Positions 26,731 through 34,967 of a DNA stretch of 64,000 nucleotides are shown one piece after another. Numbering within the stretch: position 1 is the stretch's first letter; every line of letters begins with the position of its first letter. The stretch spans positions 231,132 to 295,131 of the forward strand of contig JALONQ010000002.1 of assembly GCA_025454835.1 (NCBI GenBank), in the 5' to 3' direction. Both the position numbers and the translations under genes were made by a program. Under the pieces are notes generated by a model, which was given only the letters and a program-made list of their open reading frames with translations, ran no database searches and was not told the origin of the DNA. The DNA comes from Bacteroidota bacterium. Lineage in GTDB: Bacteria; Bacteroidota; Ignavibacteria; UBA10030.

Positions 26731-26889
26731 CGTGTCACTGATCATTGACCGTGCGCTGCCTCGATGCTGGTGACCGCTTCTCCACGAACACCACGCCGCT
26801 CTTCATGGGGGCCGCGAACCTCAGCGAGACAGCGCCAACGGCCTCGCTCTCGCTTCTGGATTCCGCCTCACATCTCATCAACCCCGATG

Positions 26890-26961
26890 CTGGGGCGGGA
26901 GGATTCGAACCTCCGCATGGCGGCTCCAAAGGCCGCTGCCTTACCGCTTGGCGACGCCCCA
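26890..26961 (-). tRNA. tRNA-Gln (anticodon TTG)
   Basis: A 72-nt cloverleaf on the minus strand. The acceptor stem is TGGGGCG/CGCCCCA with discriminator G. The D-arm has CAAGCGGTAAGG. The anticodon stem is GCGGC/GCCGC around loop CTTTGGA (anticodon TTG), and the T-arm has GGTTCGAATCC. The 3' CCA is not encoded. A promoter candidate lies at 27112-27140 and a duplicated 5' fragment lies between promoter and tRNA. Confidence 0.95.
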
Positions 26962-26963
26962 AT
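26939..26963 (-). repeat. 25-bp direct repeat, copy within tRNA-Gln
   Basis: The first 23 nt of the tRNA (acceptor 5' strand and most of the D-arm) plus 2 upstream bases. They are repeated exactly at 27031-27055, giving a 92-nt period. Confidence 0.95.
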
Positions 26964-27030
26964 GAACCTCTGCTCGCCGCATCCTTGCTTCGGAACTTTG
27001 ATCGAGAAGCGGGATTCCTGTGAGGCGGAA

Positions 27031-27055
27031 CCTTACCGCTTGGCGACGCCCCAAT
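27031..27055 (-). pseudogene. Duplicated 5' fragment of tRNA-Gln
   Basis: Exact 25-bp copy of the 5' end of the tRNA-Gln gene, in the same orientation, 92 nt upstream of it. What follows it (towards 26964) does not form an anticodon or T-arm, so it is a truncated or decayed tRNA copy. It lies about 50 nt inside the predicted tRNA transcript. Confidence 0.8.
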
Positions 27056-27111
27056 ACGCTACGCCACCATCTACGTGGTTCTGTTGGCCACCGAGGGGCC
27101 CCTAGAATTAT

Positions 27112-27140
27112 ATGATACCGAATCTTGGCCCAGAAATCAA
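27112..27140 (-). promoter_or_regulatory. Promoter candidate for tRNA-Gln
   Basis: On the minus strand, TTGATT (27140-27135) and TATCAT (27117-27112) are spaced by 17 nt. A perfect TATAAT also lies just downstream but has poor spacing to any -35. The predicted start near 27105 precedes both the tRNA fragment and the intact tRNA. Confidence 0.6.
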
Positions 27141-27157
27141 CGAGAATCCTGGCCTCG

Positions 27158-29770
27158 TCAGTAAACCTTCGGCGGCAACCCCAGCAGCATGGCGTTTATG
27201 AGGAATCGCGAGGGACCAAGCCAGAACATACGGAACGTGGCCGACTCGGCGAACAGATAGACCTTGCCCCGTCCGACGCCAAATTCCTGAATATACGGGC
27301 TGGAAGCCACGTCCCGCGCCCGATTCGATGATGAGTAGCCGCTGACGGCCGTGGTGTCGGGCGAGAACTGTGCTGCCACATGTCCCGCATCCACCGCCCT
27401 GAACGGAGCGCCGTTCCCTTTGAGAACGAAGACCTCACCTGGGAGCCCGAATCCCAGATGATGTGTGGTGTCGACCAGGACTCGATAGATCGCGCCTGGG
27501 ATCCGTTCGAGTCGGTCCTGCTCTTCTTTCTCGAAGCGCGTCATCGTGCGACGTTCCTCGCGCTGTCGCTTCTCGCGTTCCTTGGTCTCAGCGCTCTTTT
27601 CGTCGTCCTTCACGTCACGGAGCAACTCGGCGCCCGTCAGGCCCGCAGCTTTCCGCGTCAGCGCCCTTGCTCCATCTTCGAGGGCGATCAACACGCCACC
27701 AGACGCGACCCACGCTCGAAGTGCCGCTGACTTGGTCGAGTCGAGGAAGGAATTCCAGCCTCCGTCCGGCAGGAGCATGACATCATACTTTGTCAGCGAT
27801 GCCCGACCGAGGTCCTCGGCTCGCAGCATGGTGAACGGAACGCCAAGCTCACGCTCCAGGAGGAACCACAGTTCGCCGACGTCGCTTGAACTCGTCGGTT
27901 CATCTGTCAGCAACGCGATCGATGGAGCCCGGAGCGGGACAACCCTGTCCGACCCGAGAGCGATCCCCTTCTCCGACAGTCCAGTGCTCGTGGCGTATGC
28001 CGTGATGCCGGCTCGTTCCACCAGCCCCGCGAGCTCGCGATGCAGCTCGGGACGTTGCGGTGACGCGAAGACCACCGCCGTACCGGCGGCGAACCGACGA
28101 CCGTTGATCGTGAACGACCGCGTGGCACTGTGGACGGCGATGTCTTTCCGCAACAAGGACCAGACCACCGACGCGGCGTTATGTGCCTCCCAAGGGATGA
28201 GATAGGCGACGGCGGCCGGTCCGCCGACGATCGAGCCACGAACCGTATCGTCTCGCGTCCACCGCTGTGCGGACGAAGGAAGCGCCGCATCCGACTCGTA
28301 GGCCGGCAGACCGTAGGCGATGGGCAGTGACCAAGCCGAGAGATCGTAGAAGAACGTGTCACGGACTGCGGTCTTGGACTCGAGGAGAGCGGTGGCCAGC
28401 CGCCGATGCGGTTGCTGGAGCGAGATCGCCAGCGTTCCCGCGCCGAACACCGTTCGTTCGTTCCGCGCCGCATAGTACGGGCGCGCGCTGATCGCCGTGG
28501 CCGACGTGAGTCTGTGGACTTCGATGCCGTTGGACGACAGGACGCGCGCGAGCCGCTGTCCCAGGGCCGGGTCACGATCCGTCCGGATCAAGACCGTGCG
28601 CGGGGCGTCGTTCGATTCGATCGACGAGCGCCAGAATGCTGCGAAATCGCGGAGGCGCTCCTGTCGCCGTCGCACGGTGGTCTCGATGGTCGTGAGCGAC
28701 GTCACGAAGTGATTGCGTATGCGTTCGAGCAATGTCAGCATTGTTCCGTCGGGTCGTCGGATCGCCAGGCCGGCTCGTCCGCCGCCTGCCTGTTCGAACG
28801 TCATGCCGATCGCCCCGTTGAAGGTGGGCCAGGAGTCTCCGTAGCCCGGGTAGAACATGTCGAAGTTCTCGGCGACGTAGTACGCTGCGCCGACCCCGTC
28901 AAGGGCAGCAGCATTGGCGGCTCCGTAGATCTGTCCCCACGCCGCGACCTCCGGCGGGAGCGCTTGATGGAACGGCGGTGCGGCCGGAAAGAAGAAGTAG
29001 GTACTGAACGGGCCCATCTCGTGAAGGTCCACGTGCGTGTGCGGCATCCACTGACGATAGAACTCGATGCGCGCCCGCGATTCTGCTTGCGTGTGCCAGG
29101 CCCAGTCGCGGTTGAGGTCGAAGAAGTAGTGATTCGTCCGGCCGCCCGGCCAGGGCTCTGCGTGCTCGGCGGCGTCCCAGGCATGGCTCGGAGGGTCCGT
29201 GGCCGTGCGGCGATACCAATCAACGTACCGTGCTCGGCCGTCCGGGTTGAGGACGGGGTCGACGATGACGACGGCGTCACGCAGGATGGAGCTCGTTCGT
29301 TCATCGGTCCCTGCCGCGAGTTGCCACGCCAGTGCCAGCGCCGCTTCGGGCGAGGAGGATTCGTTGCCATGGACGCCCGCAGAGACCCACGCGATCGCCG
29401 GCAGCGATTCGGCGAGTTTGGTCGCTTCCGAGGCTGAGAGCGTGCGGGGATCGGTCAGGCGGAGGTTCGCCGCCCGCACCTCGTTGAGCCGTGCATGTCG
29501 TTCCGGCGTCGTGATGACCATGGCCCGCAACGCACGCCCTTCCACGGAAGAGCCATATGCGACGACGCGCACCCGGCTCGAGGCCGCGGCCAACCCGTCG
29601 ATCACCCGATCGACGGAGCGAGCATCGGAAAACGCCTTACCCGGGGGATGCCCGAGAAGTGACTCGAGCGATGGTACGGCCGCATCCACCGAACCGATGG
29701 GCAACCAGGTCTGTGCCTCCAACGAGGTCGATGCGACAAGGAAGGCAAGAGCGAACAAGTTCAAACGCAT
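27158..29770 (-). CDS. Secreted M14-family zinc carboxypeptidase with a C-terminal amidotransferase-like domain
   Basis: The start at 29770 gives 870 residues opening with a signal peptide (MRLNLFALAFLVAS..LEAQ). The open frame to 29929 adds only unlikely sequence. The M14 domain (about 40-340) carries the zinc ligands H134 and E137 in GVHGNE, a third histidine at H246 or H250 (HVDLHEMG), and catalytic E326 in GMTFEQAGG. After a variable region, a glutamine-amidotransferase-like domain (SIALLTDEP, YDVMLLPDGGW, LRAWVASGGVLIALEDG) is followed by a highly charged K/E/R segment. Probably digests peptides outside the cytoplasm. Confidence 0.88.
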   Translation of the reverse strand: MRLNLFALAFLVASTSLEAQTWLPIGSVDAAVPSLESLLGHPPGKAFSDARSVDRVIDGLAAASSRVRVVAYGSSVEGRALRAMVITTPERHARLNEVRAANLRLTDPRTLSASEATKLAESLPAIAWVSAGVHGNESSSPEAALALAWQLAAGTDERTSSILRDAVVIVDPVLNPDGRARYVDWYRRTATDPPSHAWDAAEHAEPWPGGRTNHYFFDLNRDWAWHTQAESRARIEFYRQWMPHTHVDLHEMGPFSTYFFFPAAPPFHQALPPEVAAWGQIYGAANAAALDGVGAAYYVAENFDMFYPGYGDSWPTFNGAIGMTFEQAGGGRAGLAIRRPDGTMLTLLERIRNHFVTSLTTIETTVRRRQERLRDFAAFWRSSIESNDAPRTVLIRTDRDPALGQRLARVLSSNGIEVHRLTSATAISARPYYAARNERTVFGAGTLAISLQQPHRRLATALLESKTAVRDTFFYDLSAWSLPIAYGLPAYESDAALPSSAQRWTRDDTVRGSIVGGPAAVAYLIPWEAHNAASVVWSLLRKDIAVHSATRSFTINGRRFAAGTAVVFASPQRPELHRELAGLVERAGITAYATSTGLSEKGIALGSDRVVPLRAPSIALLTDEPTSSSDVGELWFLLERELGVPFTMLRAEDLGRASLTKYDVMLLPDGGWNSFLDSTKSAALRAWVASGGVLIALEDGARALTRKAAGLTGAELLRDVKDDEKSAETKEREKRQREERRTMTRFEKEEQDRLERIPGAIYRVLVDTTHHLGFGLPGEVFVLKGNGAPFRAVDAGHVAAQFSPDTTAVSGYSSSNRARDVASSPYIQEFGVGRGKVYLFAESATFRMFWLGPSRFLINAMLLGLPPKVY

Positions 29771-29861
29771 GGTGGTCCGATCTGAAACGGAGCAGGTTTG
29801 GACAGGGAATGGGGAGGAATGTACGTTGAATTCGAACACATTCCACTTCCCCCGTGATTGT

Positions 29862-29890
29862 TTGATTTTTCGGCGTTCCATGCGTACGTT
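29862..29890 (+). promoter_or_regulatory. Promoter candidate for bioY
   Basis: TTGATT at 29862-29867 and TACGTT at 29885-29890 are spaced by 17 nt. Transcription would begin near 29897. GGAGAG at 29904-29909 lies 7 nt before the bioY ATG. GTACGTTG occurs both at 29821 and overlapping the -10, a possible but unproven operator. Confidence 0.6.
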
Positions 29891-29916
29891 GCACACCACA
29901 CTCGGAGAGCGTTGGC

Positions 29917-30480
29917 ATGTCACTTCCACTGTCGTTGTCCGTTCGTCGATCCGCCACTCAAGGCTCCGTGACCACGCAGACCGCGTGGGTCGTCGGCATG
30001 GCCGTCCTCACCGCCATCGGCGCCCAGATCGAGATCCCTCATCAGCCTGTTCCGTTCACGCTCCAGACGCTCTTCGTCCTGCTGGCCGGCGGCCTCCTCG
30101 GCCCGCGAAACGGATTCCTCAGCATGTCGGCCTACCTGCTGGCCGGACTCGCCGGTCTTCCCGTCTTTTCGCAGTTCGGCTTCGGCCTCGTGAAGATCCT
30201 CGGTCCAACCGGCGGATATCTGCTCGCATTCCCCGTCGCGGCCTTTGTGGTCGGCACACTGACGGCACGGCGCACGGAGATCTGGTGGACGGCGGTATCG
30301 CTCTTCGCCGGCCTGCTGATCATCTTCACGCTCGGAACGGCACATCTCGGCATGACCTATGCACGCTCCTGGAGCGAAGCGTTCTCCGCCGGGTTCCTCA
30401 TCTTCTCATGGTGGGATGTCGCAAAGCTGGTCGCGGCGACCTCCATCCTCGCCGGCCTCCAGCGAACCTCGGTCGAATAA
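29917..30480 (+). CDS. bioY: Biotin transporter substrate-binding subunit BioY
   Basis: S-component of an ECF-type vitamin transporter that imports biotin. The 187-residue membrane protein has about six hydrophobic segments. It contains the BioY hallmarks IPHQPVPFTLQTLFVLLAGGLLGPRNG and LAGLPVFS, plus GPTGGYLLAFPVAA. No ECF ATPase or T-component genes are nearby, so it may share a common energising module or act alone. I see no BirA-type palindrome upstream. Confidence 0.93.
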   Translation: MSLPLSLSVRRSATQGSVTTQTAWVVGMAVLTAIGAQIEIPHQPVPFTLQTLFVLLAGGLLGPRNGFLSMSAYLLAGLAGLPVFSQFGFGLVKILGPTGGYLLAFPVAAFVVGTLTARRTEIWWTAVSLFAGLLIIFTLGTAHLGMTYARSWSEAFSAGFLIFSWWDVAKLVAATSILAGLQRTSVE

Positions 30481-30497
30481 CCTCGATCGCTCAACCC

Positions 30498-30520
30498 ACG
30501 AGCCCCGCATCGGGGCTCGT
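30498..30520 (+). terminator. Terminator after bioY
   Basis: A perfect 10-bp stem (30498-30507 with 30511-30520) with a 3-nt loop lies 17 nt after bioY. It is followed by GTCGTTTCC. Confidence 0.75.
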
Positions 30521-30914
30521 GTCGTTTCCGAACCGCCCCGCGGGATGCCCCTGATCCTGGGGCTCGTGCCGTTCGCCTGTTCTCTCCTCCGACGTTCCTC
30601 ATGACGCGTTCGACGTACCGTCGATCTGCGGCGGCATCCCGATCGGGAGCGTCGATTCAATTCCAACTGGAAGGACTCATGCGCCCTGTGATCAGGATCG
30701 GAGGGGATCCGGGGGCGGAGCGGCGACCGAACGCGACGTTATCGGTCGAGCGGTGGTAGGAGGCTGTTCGCAGATCTGCTGCGTGGGTTGATCCGCGACG
30801 ACCAGTTTGTGGTGTGCTCGCGGCGGCGAGAGAATTGATCGTTGCCGGGGACTTCGCTGCGGCTCTACAAACGACATCTGGCGTCGGGAAGCGGGCCCGC
30901 CTGCCCAGCAGTCG
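30521..30914. other. Intergenic stretch without a supported gene
   Basis: About 390 bases lie between the bioY terminator and the 3' end of the convergent exonuclease gene. Only short Arg/Pro-rich frames occur on either strand, resembling nothing known. GGGGCTCGTG from the terminator arm recurs at about 30560. I see no tRNA, repeat array or mobile element; it could be decayed sequence. Confidence 0.5.
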
Positions 30915-31595
30915 CTATCGTCGCGCGTCGAAACTCAACGTGGCCTCCCACCGGCGGAAGAGCTCTGCGGTTGCCCGTACATCGCCGAGACAGTACTCGG
31001 CGATCTCTTTGTACCGTCCCTGCTCCACCAGCCCACCCAGATCCAGTCCAGTGATGCCGTGCTCCTTCGGGCTGTCGATGCCGAAGGTTTTGCAGAAGAA
31101 GTCGAGGTTGAACTTCCTCAACGCGCCGTAGAACGTAAGCTGGTCGAGCAGATCGACGTGGCTGGCCGTGTCGTAGCGATTGCCCATGAGATTTCGTGTC
31201 GGGCGAATGCCCAGGACGGCAGAGCGGAACAGGAGGAAGGGGCCGTCGAACCCGCGGCCGTTGAACGTGATGATCTGTCGATACGGCACGAGGTCCTTCC
31301 AGAAGGCGGTCAGGATCTGCGACTCGTCACCGGGAATGAACTGCACGGCCCCGTCGTCCGACGTCCATCCCGCCATGTCGGGCGCATTGATGAAAACGCG
31401 GCCTCGTCCGGAGTCGGGGTTTAACATCCCGACGGCCAGCACGCGCGCCGTGGCTGGATAGAGGTTCAGCTTGAGAAGGGCCTCCTCCCGTTCGGCCTCG
31501 GTCTCTGCGAAACGGAGGAGGTAGTCACGCTGGGTCTCGTCGAACGTCTCCAGCGGCAGGGCGAGGGTCTCGATATCGACAACGATGCGCGTCAC
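30915..31595 (-). CDS. DEDDy 3'-5' exonuclease (PolB-exonuclease-like)
   Basis: Predicted 3'-5' exonuclease related to the proofreading domain of family B polymerases. The frame is open upstream to 32018, but GTG at 31595 is the likely start, overlapping the stop of the AI-2E gene as GTGA and giving MTRIVVDIETL (226 residues). Active-site residues visible are D7 and E9 (VDIET), the Asp in TFNGRGFDGP and YCLGD, the YxxxD of a DEDDy enzyme. Its substrate is unknown; the run with recA-recX hints at DNA repair. Last gene of that run. Confidence 0.82.
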   Translation of the reverse strand: MTRIVVDIETLALPLETFDETQRDYLLRFAETEAEREEALLKLNLYPATARVLAVGMLNPDSGRGRVFINAPDMAGWTSDDGAVQFIPGDESQILTAFWKDLVPYRQIITFNGRGFDGPFLLFRSAVLGIRPTRNLMGNRYDTASHVDLLDQLTFYGALRKFNLDFFCKTFGIDSPKEHGITGLDLGGLVEQGRYKEIAEYCLGDVRATAELFRRWEATLSFDARR

Positions 31596-32635
31596 GCCGT
31601 GATGCGGTAGTGCTTCAGACCCCAATAGGTCTCGACGGCCGTTGCCTTTAGGATGGTGGCCAACGGGATGGCGAGGATCATGCCGGCCACGCCCATGAGC
31701 GTATTGCCGACGATGAGGACGAAGATGACGGTCACGGGGTGCATGTCTACGGTCTTCGAGAAGCAGAGCGGCTGTACGATGATGTTGTCGATCATCTGGA
31801 TCGTCAGCGTCAGCACCGCGATCTGGGGGACCATCCGGAAGTCGCCGTATTGCGTCAGGGTCACGAGGAAGGCCGGAACGGCGCCTGCGATCGGCCCGAG
31901 GTACGGGACCAGGTTGGCGATGCCGGCTACGGCGCCGATGAGGAACGGATATTCGACGCCGATGATCATGTAGCCGATCACCGACAGCACGCCGATGATG
32001 ATCGAATCGAGGATCCATCCGCGCAGGTAGCCTACAAGGTCCTTCTTCATCCGGTTCAATACGTTAAGGGTCATCTCGAAGTACTTGTTCGGCACCTTCT
32101 CGATCAGACGCTTGAACGCCAGGTCTCCCTCGGCCAGGATGAAGTAGGTGATGAACGGGACGATGGCCAGGTTCACGAGAAACCCTGCCAGTCCGTCGAG
32201 AAGGCCGCCGAGCAACTCCGTCCCACCTGCGATCAGGCCATAGACCTTCTGCGAGATCGCCGGTGGATCGATGAACGGGACCTTTGCCGAAAGGCCGACC
32301 GCGGCCTCATGCAGCTTCAGGTCGAACGGGAAGTTCTTGAAGCTGTCGTACAGTCCCTGCGCGTGGCCGATGATGAACGGGACCAGCTCCATGGCCAGCA
32401 TGACGAACGCGCCTCCGGTCACGAGGAAGACCGCGGCGATCGAGAGGCTGCGCCTGAGTCCGACGCGGAACTCCAGCAAGGTCACCAACGGTCGCAGCAC
32501 GAACGCCAGCAAACCGGAAATGATCAGGGTGATGATGATGTCGGGGAACTGCGAAAGCACCCAGAAGCCGATGACGACGATCGTCAGCGCTCCCAGCACT
32601 TTCAAGAAGGGGCGGTTGGATTCGAAGGAGGCCAT
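31592..32635 (-). CDS. AI-2E family transporter
   Basis: A 347-residue polytopic membrane protein of the PerM/YhhT family, whose members include putative autoinducer-2 exporters and Na+/H+ antiporters. About seven to eight hydrophobic segments are present. Family stretches include LRPLVTLLEFRVGLRRSLS, PFITYFILAEGD and GAVPAFLVTLTQYG followed by PLCFSK. It starts 3 nt after recX and overlaps the exonuclease start. The transported substrate is not predictable. Confidence 0.85.
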   Translation of the reverse strand: MASFESNRPFLKVLGALTIVVIGFWVLSQFPDIIITLIISGLLAFVLRPLVTLLEFRVGLRRSLSIAAVFLVTGGAFVMLAMELVPFIIGHAQGLYDSFKNFPFDLKLHEAAVGLSAKVPFIDPPAISQKVYGLIAGGTELLGGLLDGLAGFLVNLAIVPFITYFILAEGDLAFKRLIEKVPNKYFEMTLNVLNRMKKDLVGYLRGWILDSIIIGVLSVIGYMIIGVEYPFLIGAVAGIANLVPYLGPIAGAVPAFLVTLTQYGDFRMVPQIAVLTLTIQMIDNIIVQPLCFSKTVDMHPVTVIFVLIVGNTLMGVAGMILAIPLATILKATAVETYWGLKHYRITA

Positions 32636-32638
32636 AGC

Positions 32639-33268
32639 TTAGAACTTGAGTTGGCGCAAGGTGCCGCGAGCGACCTCGCCCGTGAAACCTCTGCGCAACA
32701 GGAGGTCGTAGATCCTTTGCCGGCTTCGTTCTGGTGATTCGCGCCGGCTGCTGAGGCGTTGCAAACGCTGCTTCGCCACCCGGAGGGCCGCCGCTCGCTG
32801 CTCATCACCCGGGAGTAGCTCGTCGATCACCGTCTCGGCCACGCGTCGGGCGATCCCCTTGCGCACCAGCAGTTCGCGGAGCAGGGCCGGACCCGCACCC
32901 GCGCGGCGCAGCCGGTCGCGCACATACATACGTGCGAACGAAGCGTCATCGATCATCTTCAACCCCCGCAATCGCTCTGCCGTCGCTTCGGCGATCTCCG
33001 GCGGCACTTTCTTGCCGACAAGATGCCGCACCACTTCCTGCGAACTGCGGGGACGGTATGACAAATAGCCGATAGCCAGTCTCCTGGCTTCGATCCGTTG
33101 GTGCGCTTCACGGATCTCTTCCCACCGGCGCTCATCTACGTCGTCGCCGGCCGACAGCCGGAACTTCGAGGCGACCTCGTCACTCACCTCAAGCGTCGTT
33201 CCGTCATCCCGATGCACCCGTATCCGCGGCGGACGCGTACGGCGCCGTTCCAATCGGACGATCTGCAC
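32639..33268 (-). CDS. recX: Regulatory protein RecX
   Basis: Modulator that caps or inhibits RecA filaments. The 209-residue protein is all-helical with three tandem RecX repeats from about residue 60. Landmarks are AIGYLSYRPRSSQEVVRHL, LKMIDDASFARMYVRDRLRR and the C-terminal QRIYDLLLRRGFTGEVA. It follows recA by 26 nt on the same strand, the classical arrangement. Confidence 0.93.
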   Translation of the reverse strand: MQIVRLERRRTRPPRIRVHRDDGTTLEVSDEVASKFRLSAGDDVDERRWEEIREAHQRIEARRLAIGYLSYRPRSSQEVVRHLVGKKVPPEIAEATAERLRGLKMIDDASFARMYVRDRLRRAGAGPALLRELLVRKGIARRVAETVIDELLPGDEQRAAALRVAKQRLQRLSSRRESPERSRQRIYDLLLRRGFTGEVARGTLRQLKF

Positions 33269-33294
33269 GAGGGGCCTTGGCGAGGGTCGGTGGC

Positions 33295-34389
33295 TTACGC
33301 TTTCCCGCCTTTCTTGCCCGCGGGCGCCTCAGGCTTTGCCGCCGGGGTCTCCGCTTTTGCTCCGGACTTTGGCTCTGCCGTATCGGCGATCAGCCCGAGT
33401 TTCTTCCGCATCACTTGGTCGATCTCCTTCGCGATGTCGGGATTAGACTGCAAATGGTTCTTGACCGCGTCGCGGCCCTGGCCGATCCGGTCGTCCTTGT
33501 ATGAGAACCACGAGCCGCTCTTGACGATCACGTTCGCTTCGACCGCCGCGTCGATCAGGTCGCCCATCTTCGAGATCCCCTCATTATAGAGGATGTCGAA
33601 CTGGGCCTCTTTGAAGGGCGGCGCCATCTTGTTCTTGACGACCTTGACGCGTGTTCGGTTGCCCACGACGCTGGTGGCGTCCTTGATGGCCTCGATGCGC
33701 CGGACGTCGAGCCTGACCGAAGCGTAGAACTTAAGCGCGTTGCCGCCCGTCGTCGTCTCGGGGTTGCCGAACATCACGCCGATCTTCTGGCGGAGCTGGT
33801 TCGTGAACATCACGGTCGTCTTCGATTTGGCGATCGCCGACGTCAGCTTGCGCAGGGCCTGCGACATCAGTCGGGCCTGGACGCCCATCGACGGGTCGCC
33901 CATCTCGCCCTCGATCTCCGCGCGCGGCGTTAGCGCAGCGACCGAGTCGACAATGATTACGTCGATGGCGTTGCTTCGCACGAGGGTCTCGACGATCTCG
34001 AGCGCCTGCTCGCCATACTCCGGCTGGGAAAGGAGGAGGTTGTTGACGTCAACGCCCAACTTGCGGGCGTAGCCGATGTCGAGCGCGTGCTCGGCGTCGA
34101 TGAATGCCGCCACGCCGCCGGTCTTCTGGGCTTCGGCGATGATGTGGAGGCAGATCGTGGTCTTGCCGGACGATTCGGGTCCGAAGATCTCCACGACCCG
34201 GCCGCGCGGGATGCCGCCGATGCCCAATGCGGCGTCGAGCGAAATGGAACCCGTCGAGATGCACTCCACCCGCTGGATGGGTCCCTCGCTCAGCTTCATG
34301 ATCGAGCCTTTGCCGTGCTGCTTCTCGATCTGATCGATGGCGATCTTGAGTGCCTGCAGTTTCGCTTCTTTGGACGGCGAGTCAGTCAT
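33295..34389 (-). CDS. recA: Recombinase RecA
   Basis: Strand-exchange ATPase for homologous recombination and the SOS co-protease. The 364-residue protein has Walker [10 protein letters not shown] (70-78), FIDAEHALD, and [22 protein letters not shown] with DNA loop L1, then loop L2 around [19 protein letters not shown] Lys/Ala/Pro-rich tail follows. It overlaps thpR by 4 nt. I see no separate promoter or LexA-like palindrome in front of it, though such a site could lie inside thpR or cinA. Confidence 0.98.
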   Translation of the reverse strand: MTDSPSKEAKLQALKIAIDQIEKQHGKGSIMKLSEGPIQRVECISTGSISLDAALGIGGIPRGRVVEIFGPESSGKTTICLHIIAEAQKTGGVAAFIDAEHALDIGYARKLGVDVNNLLLSQPEYGEQALEIVETLVRSNAIDVIIVDSVAALTPRAEIEGEMGDPSMGVQARLMSQALRKLTSAIAKSKTTVMFTNQLRQKIGVMFGNPETTTGGNALKFYASVRLDVRRIEAIKDATSVVGNRTRVKVVKNKMAPPFKEAQFDILYNEGISKMGDLIDAAVEANVIVKSGSWFSYKDDRIGQGRDAVKNHLQSNPDIAKEIDQVMRKKLGLIADTAEPKSGAKAETPAAKPEAPAGKKGGKA

Positions 34390-34964
34390 GGAGTGCTCCG
34401 GGTACGATGAAATGGTAGAGTGGTGAGCGGACGGTATCGCGATCCCCCTGGGAGAAGGTCGCTCCTCATGAGCACCAGCTCCGAGGCGCGCACCAGAATC
34501 GGGTCAAAAGTAATAGATGAGAGGGCCTTTGTCAAGATGCGAACGTCGTCCTTCACACGAACACGCGCCAGCGTGATATGCGGATGGAATTCATGCCGCT
34601 CCGGCGGCCATCCGGCTTCACGGCAAAGCCGCTCGGCCGTTGCTCCCGTCTCCGCGACGGCGGCGTTTGGGAATACGCCTGCCCAGATCACGCGTGGATG
34701 GGCCGGGGACGGAAAGGCCCCCAGAGTATGGATCACCAGGTCGAAGGGTTCGGTCTTCTCGGCCCAGACCCCCAGCGCGCCCTCGAGCCGAGCGCGTCGT
34801 TCCGGCTTCGTGTCTCCAAGGAATCGGAGGGTGACGTGCAGCTTCTCCGACGGTTCCCATGTGACCTTGATCCCTTCGCCGCTGAGTCGCTGTTGGGTCA
34901 CGCGCAACCGCTGCTGCGCGCTCTCATTCAGCGTCAAAGCGAGGAAGCATCGGAGCGGTTCCAA
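34386..34964 (-). CDS. thpR: RNA 2',3'-cyclic phosphodiesterase (LigT/ThpR)
   Basis: 2H phosphoesterase that hydrolyses 2',3'-cyclic phosphates on RNA ends. The 192-residue protein has both catalytic HxT motifs, HVTLRFLGD near 45 and HITLARVRV near 130, and begins [16 protein letters not shown] as usual. It sits between cinA and recA with a 4-nt overlap, a neighbourhood (cinA-thpR-recA) seen in many bacteria. Confidence 0.93.
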   Translation of the reverse strand: MEPLRCFLALTLNESAQQRLRVTQQRLSGEGIKVTWEPSEKLHVTLRFLGDTKPERRARLEGALGVWAEKTEPFDLVIHTLGAFPSPAHPRVIWAGVFPNAAVAETGATAERLCREAGWPPERHEFHPHITLARVRVKDDVRILTKALSSITFDPILVRASELVLMRSDLLPGGSRYRPLTTLPFHRTRSTP

Positions 34965-34967
34965 GGG

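Noticed and set aside
26890..27055. Integration (att) site of a mobile element at tRNA-Gln
   Set aside because: The repeated part is the tRNA 5' end, the repeats are only 92 nt apart, and no integrase is nearby.
29771..29916. BirA operator or biotin-responsive element in front of bioY
   Set aside because: No TTGTAAACC-type palindrome present; only an 8-bp direct repeat GTACGTTG, insufficient to claim an operator.
30521..30914. Small genes on either strand between bioY and the exonuclease
   Set aside because: Frames under about 90 codons with Arg/Pro-rich composition, no ribosome binding sites and no resemblance to known proteins.
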